NCBI RefSeq assembly: GCF_017377395.1
Contig: NZ_CP061800.1
Span: forward strand, 4,919,633 to 4,983,632
Direction of reading: 5' to 3'
DNA length: 64,000 nt
From: Desulfonema magnum
Lineage (GTDB): Bacteria; Desulfobacterota; Desulfobacteria; Desulfobacterales; 4be13
Shown here: in pieces, positions 6,621 to 15,176 of the stretch
How the letters are laid out: each line of letters starts with the position of its first letter
How positions within the stretch are numbered: position 1 is the first letter of the stretch
Notes under the pieces: generated by a model
Told to the model about the DNA's origin: nothing
Seen by the model: only the letters and a program-made list of their open reading frames with translations
The model's database searches: none
Program-made: the position numbers and the translations under genes

Positions 6621-9515
6621 TTATTTCCCTTCAGTTCCTCCGCCCGAAGGCCTCTCCGCTGTAACAGGCTTTATTACAATGGCTGTTGCTTTTTTATTAT
6701 TCAAATAAATTTTTGCCAGGTTTGAAACATCCTCAGCTGTTATGGAAGCATAGTCTTTTCGAACAGACCGGCACCAGTCCAGTTGCTCAGGATATCTGGT
6801 AGAAAGATTCAGCACCGTGTCCAGCCAATATCGGTTGGTACGCATCATATCCTTTATACTGGTCAGGACAGGATCAACTGCCCGTCTGAGCTCATCTTCT
6901 GTAATGCCTTTTTTTGTAAGGTCAGCAGCGATCTTTTTTACTTCCTGTATGATTTTTTCCGACATCTGAGGATCAATGAAAAGAATGCTGCGAAATACGC
7001 CATAGCCGGTATAAGTGCGGCTTGAATCATTGTACGCATATTGAGAATAGGTCGCCCCGAGGTCTTCGCGTATATCTTCCCTGAGCCGGTTGCTGAAAAC
7101 ATGCCCCAGGGCTGAAAAACGGCGGACCCGGTGAATATCACTGAAATCTTCCGTGGGCCAGGCAACAAGGACCATTCCTCTGTTAATGGAGGTTTCCACA
7201 TCCAGAACAAGGTTTTTTCCTGTCGGGAATTTCAGAGATTCCTTTTTTTCTCTGATTTTCTTCTGAAGAGGCAGTGATCCGAAATACCGGGCTGCCAGCG
7301 TTTTTACAAGCTGAGGGTCAAAATCTCCCACAACCGATATTTCCAAGGGGGTATTTCTGACCGGATCAATCCATGCACGGATCTGATCCAATGTCAGATT
7401 TCGGATGTCTTTGTATGGCGGAATACCGAAACGGCTGTCTCCGCCTGCCAGAAATCGCTGCCCGGACAATTCCATTGCCCCCTCAATGGTATGGGAGAGT
7501 TTTTTATACATCTGCTCAAATTCCCGCATCACCAGAAGATGCGCTTCCTTACGGTATCCGGGGTCTTTCAGGTGCGCATAAAGCAACTGAAATAAAAGCG
7601 GAACTTCGGCAGACACAGCTTTCCCCCTGAGTGAAAAGCTGTTTTCCTTAATATTGAACTGCACATGTGTATTTTTTCCGGCAAGGGCTCGATCCAACTC
7701 ATTCTCGGTGAGATTTCCCAGGCCGCTTCTGCTCAGAACCGCGTCTGCAAGCATGGCAAGTCCCGGGACAGGCTCGGTTTTTTTTCCAAAACCGAAATTT
7801 ATGACGGCAATGACTTCATTTTTCTCAAAATCCGTTTTTTTCAAATTCAGCCGGACTCCGTTTTCAAAATCAATCTGCTCAATGCCCAGATCAGAAAGTT
7901 CTGTCTGCTGACGCACGGGTCCCGGATTCTCAGGCTCAGGAAGATACGGAAACTGAATGGCCTGCTTTGCCACCGGTTTTTTCACCTGTGTTTCAGCGGA
8001 CGCGTCAAAAACCGCCTGTATGGTATCCTCAGGGGTTTTGTCTTTTCCACTGATACGCGCATTTCCGGTCACCAAAACAAGACGGTGATCGCGGTCCCAT
8101 ACCTTTACGAAAGCTTCATGAACCTGCTCAGGCGTCAGACGCTTAATAAAAGGTCCGTACAGTTCTTTTTCCTGTTCAGGGGACTGAAATACTTTGTCAT
8201 CGTTGAGATTATCTATGATCAGGCTTGATAATTCGTCACTTTTTCGTGTATCTTTTTTTAAAACCGACTTATCCAGATCAGCCAGAAAATCTTTTTTAAC
8301 CCGCTCCAGTTCCGATGCTGTGAATCCGAATGCAATGGCCTGTCTGAGAGTTTGCTCCAGAAGACCAAGGACGTTTTTCCAGTTTTCAGGCGCGGATTTG
8401 GCGGCAAGTTTCGCATAGCCCAGACTGCCCAGAAAGACACCTGAATAGACAGACGCTGAAGTAAAAGGGTTATCCGGCTTTTCGGTCATGGCTTCCAAAC
8501 GGTTATTCAAAATAGTATCCGCGATATAGCTGGTGAGAATCGCTTTCTCATACGCGAGCGAGTCGGGTCTCGGGTCCGTGGTCCAGGTCACCTGGACAGA
8601 GGTTTTTGTATCACCGGCTTCTTCTTCAAAATGATAAAATGTTCTGGTTCCTTTATTTTTTATCGTTCCCATTTCCGGACAGGATCGGACTGTCGCCCTG
8701 GGGACAATATCCGCAAACATGGATTTTATGAGGGATTCCGCCATCTCAGTATCCACATCGCCCACCATGACCAGAATCATGTTTTCCGGCCGGTACCAGG
8801 TGTCATAATAATCCTTGAGAATAGCCTGGTCCGCTTTTCTGATGATATCTTCGGTTCCGATAGGCATTCTGTTGTTAAGTCTGATACCCGGAAACAAAAA
8901 TTTCATGGAGGCAACATAGGTTCTGTATCCCACGGAGTTCCGGTCACGCTTTTCCGCCAGGATGATGCCGCGTTCACGGTCAATTTCCGATTCAGAAAGC
9001 AGCGCGCCTGCCGCGTAGTCGTGAATGACCAGAAGCCCCTTTTCCACATCTTGTTTGTCTCCCTTAGGCAACATCACATCATACACGGTTTCACTGAAGC
9101 CGGTATGGGCATTGGCATCTGCTCCGAAATCCATGCCAATGGACTGAAAATAGTTTACCAGTTCTCCGTTGGGAAAGTGTTCGGATCCGTTGAACATCAT
9201 GTGTTCCAGATAATGGGCCAGCCCCTGCTGGTCATCAGTTTCATGCAGGGAACCTGCCTGCACATTGAGACGCAGGCTCACTCTGTCCCTGGGTTCGCTG
9301 TTTTTCATCAGCACATATCGAAAGCCGTTGGAGAGTTTGCCGAAAATCAGATCAGGGTCCGGCGGAAGATCGCTTTTTTCATGCGGCCACAGGGTTGAAA
9401 GACAGGGGGATGACGTTTTTGCCCAGGTTTCTGATGCAAACGGTACAAAAATCAGCCCAATAAAAATGAGCAGGCAGACGACAAAATGAAACAGATGATA
9501 TTTTATTCTTTTCAT
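6621..9515 (-). CDS. Secreted M16 (insulinase/pitrilysin) zinc metallopeptidase
   Basis: A 964-residue protein with an N-terminal signal sequence (hydrophobic LIFIGLIFVPF, cleavage probably after TWA near residue 32), then four M16 half-domains. The inverted zinc motif HYLEH is at 101-105 with ERGIILAEKRD ~75 residues on supplying the third ligand. The C-terminal half lacks HxxEH and serves as the non-catalytic clamp (LVVDVETSINRGMVLVAWP-type region). The order resembles PqqL-type periplasmic peptidases that degrade unfolded peptides inside a closed chamber. GAAGAGG precedes ATG 9515. No operon partner; the upstream ACT gene is over 450 bp away. Confidence 0.9.
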   Translation of the reverse strand: MKRIKYHLFHFVVCLLIFIGLIFVPFASETWAKTSSPCLSTLWPHEKSDLPPDPDLIFGKLSNGFRYVLMKNSEPRDRVSLRLNVQAGSLHETDDQQGLAHYLEHMMFNGSEHFPNGELVNYFQSIGMDFGADANAHTGFSETVYDVMLPKGDKQDVEKGLLVIHDYAAGALLSESEIDRERGIILAEKRDRNSVGYRTYVASMKFLFPGIRLNNRMPIGTEDIIRKADQAILKDYYDTWYRPENMILVMVGDVDTEMAESLIKSMFADIVPRATVRSCPEMGTIKNKGTRTFYHFEEEAGDTKTSVQVTWTTDPRPDSLAYEKAILTSYIADTILNNRLEAMTEKPDNPFTSASVYSGVFLGSLGYAKLAAKSAPENWKNVLGLLEQTLRQAIAFGFTASELERVKKDFLADLDKSVLKKDTRKSDELSSLIIDNLNDDKVFQSPEQEKELYGPFIKRLTPEQVHEAFVKVWDRDHRLVLVTGNARISGKDKTPEDTIQAVFDASAETQVKKPVAKQAIQFPYLPEPENPGPVRQQTELSDLGIEQIDFENGVRLNLKKTDFEKNEVIAVINFGFGKKTEPVPGLAMLADAVLSRSGLGNLTENELDRALAGKNTHVQFNIKENSFSLRGKAVSAEVPLLFQLLYAHLKDPGYRKEAHLLVMREFEQMYKKLSHTIEGAMELSGQRFLAGGDSRFGIPPYKDIRNLTLDQIRAWIDPVRNTPLEISVVGDFDPQLVKTLAARYFGSLPLQKKIREKKESLKFPTGKNLVLDVETSINRGMVLVAWPTEDFSDIHRVRRFSALGHVFSNRLREDIREDLGATYSQYAYNDSSRTYTGYGVFRSILFIDPQMSEKIIQEVKKIAADLTKKGITEDELRRAVDPVLTSIKDMMRTNRYWLDTVLNLSTRYPEQLDWCRSVRKDYASITAEDVSNLAKIYLNNKKATAIVIKPVTAERPSGGGTEGK

Positions 9516-9581
9516 AGATTGACCTCTTCTTGTTGTTTAACAGAATAGTGCCTTACTGCTATAATTCTGACAGGTGACATC

Positions 9582-9614
9582 AGACCTGCGAGGTTTCCAA
9601 AACCTCGCAGGTCT
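9582..9614. repeat. Palindrome AGACCTGCGAGGTT
   Basis: 14-bp perfect arms (9582-9595 and 9601-9614) with a 5-nt loop. Partial copies of the same motif occur at 13,454-13,470. It is probably an interspersed REP-like sequence that could also act as a terminator. Confidence 0.6.
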
Positions 9615-9765
9615 TTGGCAGTCCGATCCGTCATAATCAGTGCGGTCAGGTAATAGCCCGGCAATGAACAGCCGGGCTATTTTCAGCTGTTCCCTCCGGG
9701 ACTTCATTTCACAAGAGCGTGTTTGAAAAGCAGAATGAGTCCTGTAGGGGCTTTTCAAACATGCT

Positions 9766-9972
9766 CTAACCGATTTTAATGGCAGGAAATTTTTCCGAGG
9801 ACACCGGCGATAAGAATATAACCGTGCCTTTCCCGGTAATAAATTCCTGTCCCTCTGAAGAAAGTGTCACAGCGACCGTATTGATATCTGAGGCGTTCAC
9901 CTCCTTTTCATGCCCCTTGACAAACTGCGACGATGCCAGATTAAGATCATTTCCAATTTCTATTTTTAAATT
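9766..9972 (-). pseudogene. 68-codon open stretch in frame after the ACT gene's TGA
   Basis: Directly after the TGA of the double-ACT gene the same frame stays open for 68 codons and reads like real protein (GNDLNLASSQFVKGHEKEV, INTVAVTLSSEGQEFITG, VIFLSPVSSEKFPAIKIG) before TAG at 9766-9768. There is no ATG, and only a GTG after GAAAAGGAG could start it. It may be a remnant of a separate small gene or a former C-terminal extension. The junction is AT-rich (AAATTTAAAAATAGAAATTG) and resembles the short repeats found elsewhere in the window. TGA recoding seems unlikely but is not excluded. Confidence 0.4.
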
Positions 9973-10527
9973 TCAAATCTGGTTTATGGCCTCAAAAATA
10001 TTCCGATGCTGGATACTGATATCCAGTCCGAGGGCCGCGGCTTTTTCTCTGAGTTCTGTATAAAGAGACTCCTGATCCGTGTATTTCGGAATATCCACTT
10101 CATATATCATAAGGTTTTTATTCGGATCATCTCCTCCCTTAAAAACCGCCTGCAAATTCGTAACATTCACGCCATGCCGGGCAATGATTTCAGTAATATT
10201 TGCAACCAGCCCCTTACGATCCGGCCCTTTGGTGGTGATAATAAAAGGTTCGGGATCCGGGGAATTGGTATTTAATTCCTTTTGTTCAAGGTTCTTGACA
10301 TAAGCCTGAAGACTGAGAGGCCTGAGTTGTTTTGTTAAATGCTCATGAAGATCATTCGCTGACAAATCCTCCGAAACCGTGGCAATGAATATGCCGGAAA
10401 ATTCTGTCTGAAGGATCGTCTGGCTTACATTTTCAATGTTACAGTTCTGCTCAAACAAAATTTTGGAAACCGCGGCGATAATTCCGGGTTTGTCCTGTCC
10501 AAGTATGGAAATTATAACTTTTTTCAT
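9973..10527 (-). CDS. Double-ACT-domain regulatory protein (GcvR-like)
   Basis: A 184-residue protein made of two ACT domains: residues 1-75 (MKKVIISILGQDKPGIIAAVSKILFEQNCNIENVSQ) and ~95-175 (FIITTKGPDRKGLVANITEIIARHGVNVTNL). Each has the DxPGI / DRKGLV turn that binds amino acids. Similar proteins include GcvR, the glycine-cleavage repressor partner, and small ACT proteins that pair with UPF0210/PFL-type genes in many anaerobes; no such partner is seen here. It is probably a cytoplasmic amino-acid sensor. AAAGGAG precedes ATG 10527. The stop is TGA with 68 further open codons in frame. Confidence 0.8.
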   Translation of the reverse strand: MKKVIISILGQDKPGIIAAVSKILFEQNCNIENVSQTILQTEFSGIFIATVSEDLSANDLHEHLTKQLRPLSLQAYVKNLEQKELNTNSPDPEPFIITTKGPDRKGLVANITEIIARHGVNVTNLQAVFKGGDDPNKNLMIYEVDIPKYTDQESLYTELREKAAALGLDISIQHRNIFEAINQI

Positions 10528-10806
10528 ATTATCAGACTCCTTTTTTTGTCTTGAATATCATATTATTTTTGCGCTATAAAGATAAATTTGATCTGATTTA
10601 AATAATTGTCAATTTTACAGCGCATGGATTCAGATTTGTCACAGCACGAAAATTCTCTGGCAAATTTGTCACCCTGATTCAGCTTGTCAGTTCATCATTT
10701 GTCAGTCGCTTTCCTGGGTCTTCTGACAAGGGACAGAATCCGCTTGCTGAAAATTCTTGCATATAAATAAAAACAATTGTATCAAGCGCACCAGTAAATC
10801 CAATGA

Positions 10807-10955
10807 TAAGTACCAGAGCAAAAGTTTTTTATACATCTTTTTTCCGCGAAAGGGGGAGAAACCCGGCTTTTTCCGTCATGGGCAGCGGGTCATTCCGGGA
10901 AAAAAGCCGGGTTTCTTTTCCGGGCAGATATCGAAAATTTATGGTTAGGTACTTA
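10807..10955. mobile_element. 149-bp MITE-like element with TAAGTACC ends, upstream of tkt
   Basis: The left end reads TAAGTACC then CAAAAGTTTTTTATA; the right end is GGTACTTA at 10948-10955 with partly matching interior. A second member with the same termini is at 53017-53121. Inside is a strong hairpin: GAAACCCGGCTTTTTCC (10858-10874) against its complement at 10898-10915, a palindrome family also at 13,686-13,748 and 33,490. The element ends 8 bases before the tkt SD, so it forms part of that gene's leader. Confidence 0.6.
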
Positions 10956-10978
10956 ATTCCTGAAAGGAGAAATTTAAC

Positions 10979-13000
10979 ATGAGTAACGGCTTTCCAGAAA
11001 GCCAGGCAAAGATGGATGAGCAGTGTGTCAACACCATCCGAGCCCTTTCCATAGACGCAATTCAGCAGGCAAATTCCGGGCATCCCGGGGCACCCATGGG
11101 ACTTGCACCCGCGGCCTATGTCCTGTGGACCCGCTTTTTGAAGCATAATCCCAAAAAACCCGGGTGGTCTGACCGGGACCGGTTCATACTCTCAGGCGGC
11201 CATGCATCCATGCTGCTTTACAGTATGCTTCATCTCACCGGCTATGATGTGAGCCTTGATGACATTAAAAATTTTCGTCAGTGGGGAAGCAAGACCCCGG
11301 GACATCCTGAATTCGGAAATACCCCCGGGGTGGAAACCACCACCGGCCCTTTGGGACAGGGCTTTGCAAACGGCGTGGGCATGGCAATGGCCGAATGTCA
11401 TCTTGCGGCCTGTTTTAATCGTCCGGGACATGAAATCGTTGATCATTACACTTATGTGATGTGCGGTGACGGAGACATGATGGAAGGCATTAGTTCCGAA
11501 GCCGCGTCTCTTGCCGGACATCTGGGCCTCGGCAAACTGATCTGTCTTTATGATGATAATCAGATTTCCATAGAAGGCAGCACCAATATCACATTTACAG
11601 AAGATGTGGGACTCCGGTTCAAGGCTTATAACTGGCATGTGGCGGTTGTGGAGGATGGAAATGATCTGAATGAGATTTATAAGGCAATTGAATCTGCCAA
11701 GGCGGAAACAGAACGCCCCACCCTCATCATGCTGAATACCCATATTGCTTATGGCAGTCCCAATAAACAGGATTCGGCCGACGCGCACGGCGCGCCCCTG
11801 GGAGAAGAAGAGGTCCGGCTGACCAAAAAGAACCTGGGATGTCCTGAAGAAGAATGTTTCTTTGTGCCTGAGGACAGTATTGACGCATGCAAGGCATGCC
11901 TTGAAACAGGCAGCTCGGCTGAATCGCTGTGGCAGGAAAAATTCGAAGCTTACCGTAAGGCATTTCCCGAACTTGCAGAACAGTTCACAGATGCCATAAA
12001 AGGGACCTTAAAAGAAGGATGGGACGCGGAACTTCCGGATTTTTCAAAAATGGAAGGTCCCATAGCCACGCGGGCCGCATCAGGCAAAGTTCTCAATGCC
12101 CTTGCTGAAAAACTTCAGCCCCTTATGGGCGGATCCGCAGACCTTGCACCATCCAACAAAACCGTGATTGAATCTTCCCATGATTTTCAGAAAAACGCTT
12201 ACACAGGCAGAAATATTCGGTTCGGTGTCAGGGAGCATGCCATGGGAGCGATTTTGTCCGGCATGGCCCTTCATCGGGGAATTCGTCCTTACGGAGCGAC
12301 ATTTCTGGTGTTTGTGAACTACATGCAGCCGGCCGTGCGCCTTGCTGCCCTGATGAAACTGCCGGTCACTTACGTTTTTACCCATGACAGCATTGCTGTT
12401 GGTGAAGACGGGCCTACACACCAGCCAGTCGAGCATCTGGCAAATCTGAGATCCATTCCCAATCTGACAGTCATCCGGCCCGCGGATGCCACGGAAACAT
12501 CAGAAGCCTGGAAAATGGCGATAAAGAATGTATCCGGCCCTGTGGCTCTGATTCTGAGCCGACAGAAGCTTCCCATCCTGGACAGAGCAAAATACAGTCC
12601 CGCGGACGAGCTTGCAAACGGCGCATACATTCTTGCGGATTCCGAGGGCAAACCAGATATTATCCTCATTGGCACAGGCGCGGAGACCCACCTTGCCCTT
12701 GAAGCCAAAGAGACGCTCGGGAAAAAAGGAATTTCAGCCAGGGTCGTGAGTATGCCAAGCTGGGAACTGTTTGAAGAAACTTCTCAGGAATATAAAGACA
12801 AGGTGCTTCCTCCGGATGTGAGTGCCCGCCTTGGTGTGGAAGCGGCGATTCCCATGGGATGGAAACGGTATGTGGGAGACAAGGGCGATATCGTCGGCAT
12901 GACAGGGTTCGGGGCTTCTGCTCCGGGTGGCGTGATGCTGGAGAAATTCGGGTTCACCGCTGAAAATGTTGTCCAAAAGGCAATGGCTTTGTTGAAATAA
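10979..13000 (+). CDS. tkt: Transketolase
   Basis: Thiamine-diphosphate enzyme that moves two-carbon units between sugar phosphates in the non-oxidative pentose phosphate pathway. The 673-residue protein is full length: GHPGAPMGLAPAAYVLW (sugar-phosphate His region, ~31-47), GPLGQGFANGVGMA, GDGDMMEGISSEAASLAGHL (ThDP motif, GDG...), DDNQISIEG; middle domain FGVREHAMGAILSGMALHRG with the catalytic Glu, and THDSIAVGEDGPTHQPVEHL; C-terminal domain to ALLK. SD AAAGGAGA at 10963-10970. A 92-bp MITE sits directly after the stop codon, whose TAA is part of the target duplication. Confidence 0.97.
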   Translation: MSNGFPESQAKMDEQCVNTIRALSIDAIQQANSGHPGAPMGLAPAAYVLWTRFLKHNPKKPGWSDRDRFILSGGHASMLLYSMLHLTGYDVSLDDIKNFRQWGSKTPGHPEFGNTPGVETTTGPLGQGFANGVGMAMAECHLAACFNRPGHEIVDHYTYVMCGDGDMMEGISSEAASLAGHLGLGKLICLYDDNQISIEGSTNITFTEDVGLRFKAYNWHVAVVEDGNDLNEIYKAIESAKAETERPTLIMLNTHIAYGSPNKQDSADAHGAPLGEEEVRLTKKNLGCPEEECFFVPEDSIDACKACLETGSSAESLWQEKFEAYRKAFPELAEQFTDAIKGTLKEGWDAELPDFSKMEGPIATRAASGKVLNALAEKLQPLMGGSADLAPSNKTVIESSHDFQKNAYTGRNIRFGVREHAMGAILSGMALHRGIRPYGATFLVFVNYMQPAVRLAALMKLPVTYVFTHDSIAVGEDGPTHQPVEHLANLRSIPNLTVIRPADATETSEAWKMAIKNVSGPVALILSRQKLPILDRAKYSPADELANGAYILADSEGKPDIILIGTGAETHLALEAKETLGKKGISARVVSMPSWELFEETSQEYKDKVLPPDVSARLGVEAAIPMGWKRYVGDKGDIVGMTGFGASAPGGVMLEKFGFTAENVVQKAMALLK

Positions 13001-13092
13001 TCGGTAGTGTTCTAAAAATGGAGCTAAACTTTATAACTCTCTGAATCAATTCTGTAAATATTGGGACAAGTCCAGTTTTAGAACACCACCGA
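13001..13092. mobile_element. 92-bp MITE-like element with 22-bp TIRs at the tkt stop codon
   Basis: Left end TCGGTAGTGTTCTAAAAATG and right end, as reverse complement, TCGGTGGTGTTCTAAAACTG differ at two positions over 22 bp. AATAA occurs on both sides (12996-13000, including the tkt TAA, and 13093-13097), consistent with a 5-bp target duplication. Non-coding interior. Confidence 0.7.
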
Positions 13093-13220
13093 AATAATCT
13101 TTCTGAAATATTCCCCATTGTTTTTGTAAAAGTCCTGAAAAGACGTGTTAGCCCGGGGCAAGGCCCCGGGTCAGCATTCAAAAACAGCCGTTATTGAATT
13201 GCGACAGTTTTGTCCGGGTT

Positions 13221-13451
13221 TCAGACGACTGCCCGTTCCGGTATTTTTTCAAACTCCCCCTTGTCTTCTTGCATCTCATCACCTGTCTCAGCCTTCTTTT
13301 CTGTCTGTCTGAGGGCTTCTGAGAATGCCCGAGTGACTGCCATTCCGCATTTTTTTACCTTCTCCAAAATCTGCCTGGCACCATCACCGTTTTCCCAAGC
13401 GGTCTTATGACTAATCAGAATTCGGTCTGACTCATCTTTTATAACCATCAT
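13221..13451 (-). CDS. Small hypothetical protein
   Basis: A 76-residue, charged, helical open frame (ILISHKTAWENGDGARQILE, ALRQTEKKAETGDEMQEDK). Composition looks protein-like, but there is no SD before ATG 13451, which lies inside a palindrome-rich stretch, and I recognise no family. It could be a remnant. The surrounding 13.1-14.2 kb spacer otherwise holds only mobile or palindromic sequences. Confidence 0.25.
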   Translation of the reverse strand: MMVIKDESDRILISHKTAWENGDGARQILEKVKKCGMAVTRAFSEALRQTEKKAETGDEMQEDKGEFEKIPERAVV

Positions 13452-13512
13452 TGGGGAAACCTCGCAGGTCTTAGGGATTCCCCCAAAAATAAAATACCCT
13501 ACGTTTTTGTAT

Positions 13513-13647
13513 CAATACTTCGGACAGTTTTTGTAACCTATTGTTTTTATTGACTCTGACGATTTTTGTCTCAGAAATTAAAACCTTTTAATTTCAATAA
13601 GTTAGAATCTTATTATTCTTGATTCTCAAAAACTGTCCGAAGTATTG
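13513..13647. mobile_element. 135-bp MITE-like element with perfect 21-bp TIRs
   Basis: AATACTTCGGACAGTTTTTG (13514-13533) and its exact reverse complement at 13627-13646 bound an AT-rich non-coding interior; including the outer C/G the arms are 21 bp. TTGTAT lies outside both ends (13507-13512 and 13648-13653), a clean 6-bp target duplication. Confidence 0.8.
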
Positions 13648-13685
13648 TTGTATCGGGTATATTATTTACCGTGAAAATACATTTT

Positions 13686-13748
13686 GAAAAGCCGGGTTTT
13701 TTATCTGAAAACATTTTCATAACCGGGGGCAAAAAACCCGGCTTTTTT
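13686..13748. repeat. Large AAGCCGGGTTTTTT hairpin
   Basis: GAAAAGCCGGGTTTTTT (13686-13702) pairs with AAAAAACCCGGCTTTTTT (13731-13748). The same palindrome family occurs at 10858-10915 and near 33,490. It could act as a bidirectional terminator. The remaining spacer to 14268 shows only a ~42-bp imperfect palindrome near 13,915-13,955, related to copies at 25,729 and 34,178. Confidence 0.6.
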
Positions 13749-14268
13749 ATGAGCGTTTATTTCAAGTTCCCTTATGTCAGATTTATACCTGAAAATTCAT
13801 GTCCAACAGCTTATTATCAGAAAACATGCTGAAAACATCATCTGAAAACGGTAATATAATTATGATGACAAGGTAAATTTTACAGCATTCTTTCAGTTCA
13901 GGCCAGGGTGACTGTCGGAAAAAAATGTCCGGTATGTTTATTCTTGGAAATTGGCCTAAAAATAAAATCACCGGATCGAACATTGCCAAATCAGAGGCTT
14001 TCTCAGCCCCGGGGCTGAGTGCTTCCAAAATTTCGTCGAACCTGAATTTTTCAACTGAACCCGAAGCTTTTCGATCTCCTGAAAATATGTCTTTATTGAC
14101 ATAAACCTATATTTGAGTGTAACTTAAAAAAAATTTGTCAGGAATGAAAGAAATCGGCTGTTTTCTCGGAAATTACATATGGGGTTTTCATTCCCCTGTT
14201 GTATAAATATTCCTTGGAAAGACAGATATGGCCGGCTTATTATTTTTTTTCATCATTAAGGAGGTAAA

Positions 14269-14667
14269 ATGGGGTTGCTCTCACGCATTTTCGGAATTTG
14301 TAAGACCAAACCTCCCGGGGATCCCGGGTGTTGGACCTGTTCCCACGGGAAATTGGAAATTGATTTGGCGCGTGTTCCTGAATTTTCAGAATCCGGGAAA
14401 GCCATTCGCCTGGAAGGAAAGGGACTTTCGGAAAGAATTTTGGTGGTTTATGGAAATGATGGGCAAATTCATGCTGTTGAAAACAGATGTACCCATATGG
14501 GCAGGCGTCTGGATCCTCTCGCAGGGGATGAAGCTGTCCAATGCTGTAGTGTATCCAAATCAACTTTTAGCTATGCCGGCACAGTGATTTCCGGTGCGGC
14601 GAAAACTCCTCTGAAAACTTTCAATGTAGAAATGAAAGACGGGAAGGCAATTATTTTATTAAACTGA
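14269..14667 (+). CDS. Rieske-like protein with altered second ligand pair
   Basis: A 132-residue soluble protein with the Rieske fold order: an N-terminal Cys-containing segment (DPGCWTCSHGKLEIDLARVPEF), GKGLSERILVVYGNDGQIHAVENRCTHMGRRLDPL with the first Cys-x-His box, and the second box region QCCSVSKSTFSYAGTVISG. In canonical Rieske proteins the second box is C-P-x-H-G-S; here it aligns as C-S-V-S-K-S, so the second histidine ligand is Ser. It may bind no cluster, a cluster with other ligands (extra Cys residues are present), or be structural. Clear SD (AAGGAGG) before ATG 14269. Stand-alone gene. Confidence 0.75.
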   Translation: MGLLSRIFGICKTKPPGDPGCWTCSHGKLEIDLARVPEFSESGKAIRLEGKGLSERILVVYGNDGQIHAVENRCTHMGRRLDPLAGDEAVQCCSVSKSTFSYAGTVISGAAKTPLKTFNVEMKDGKAIILLN

Positions 14668-15176
14668 CTCTGAACCGAAGTTTATACCCGGACAAAAGCT
14701 TTCCAGATATTAACACTTTCCTGAGTCGTAAACTTTTGGTATTATATTTATTTTTATTAAAAAAGCATATAATCCGGCGACATCTTGCAAACTTCTGTCT
14801 TGTTTCTTTTTTTTCTGATTATAACGGAGTTAGGAAAGGCTGCTAAGGCCATTCATCATGCCGGACAGGCAAAGCTCCGTCAGGGTGTCATATTCGCCTG
14901 GCCGCTACAGATATGCCGCCCTTGCAGGGTCTGACCGGCCCTCCTCTGAATCCGTTATAATCAGCTTTTTTTCATGTTCCGGCATTTTCTGTCCATTTTG
15001 TATTTCGGAGAAAAGGTTATGATTATCATCTGGTCCGAAGCTCAGAGCAGGGGACGTACATATAATTTCTCTTAAATCGTTTGTTATCAGTGACAAAGGC
15101 TTATGCCGGACTTCCCCCGTGCTGCACTGATTTGTGTGGTCAGAGCTATGATCATGGCCGGAGAATATAAAAAAGA
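14668..15176. other. Spacer before the cNMP/PATAN pair
   Basis: About 500 bp without a supported gene. The first 145 bp are AT-rich; from 14815 to 14964 lies a dispersed repeat with inverted ends (separate entry); 15,000-15,170 holds no recognisable element beyond the presumed promoter of the gene at 15177. Confidence 0.5.
14815..14964. repeat. Dispersed CTGATTATAACGGATTTAGG repeat, inverted-end copy
   Basis: CTGATTATAACGGA at 14815-14828 is mirrored by TCCGTTATAATCAG at 14951-14964. Read on the minus strand from 14964, about 62 bp align with copies at 35691-35752 and 46529-46592, including GGGCGGCATAT(T/C)TGTAGC. So this is a family of ~62-bp intergenic repeats, here as an inverted-ended form. 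Confidence 0.75.

Noticed and set aside
8631..9398. 255-codon plus-strand frame inside the M16 gene
   Set aside because: Antisense shadow of a well-supported peptidase; no SD or domain.
13783..14028. 81-codon minus-strand frame
   Set aside because: Runs through an imperfect palindrome family found elsewhere in non-coding DNA; no SD.
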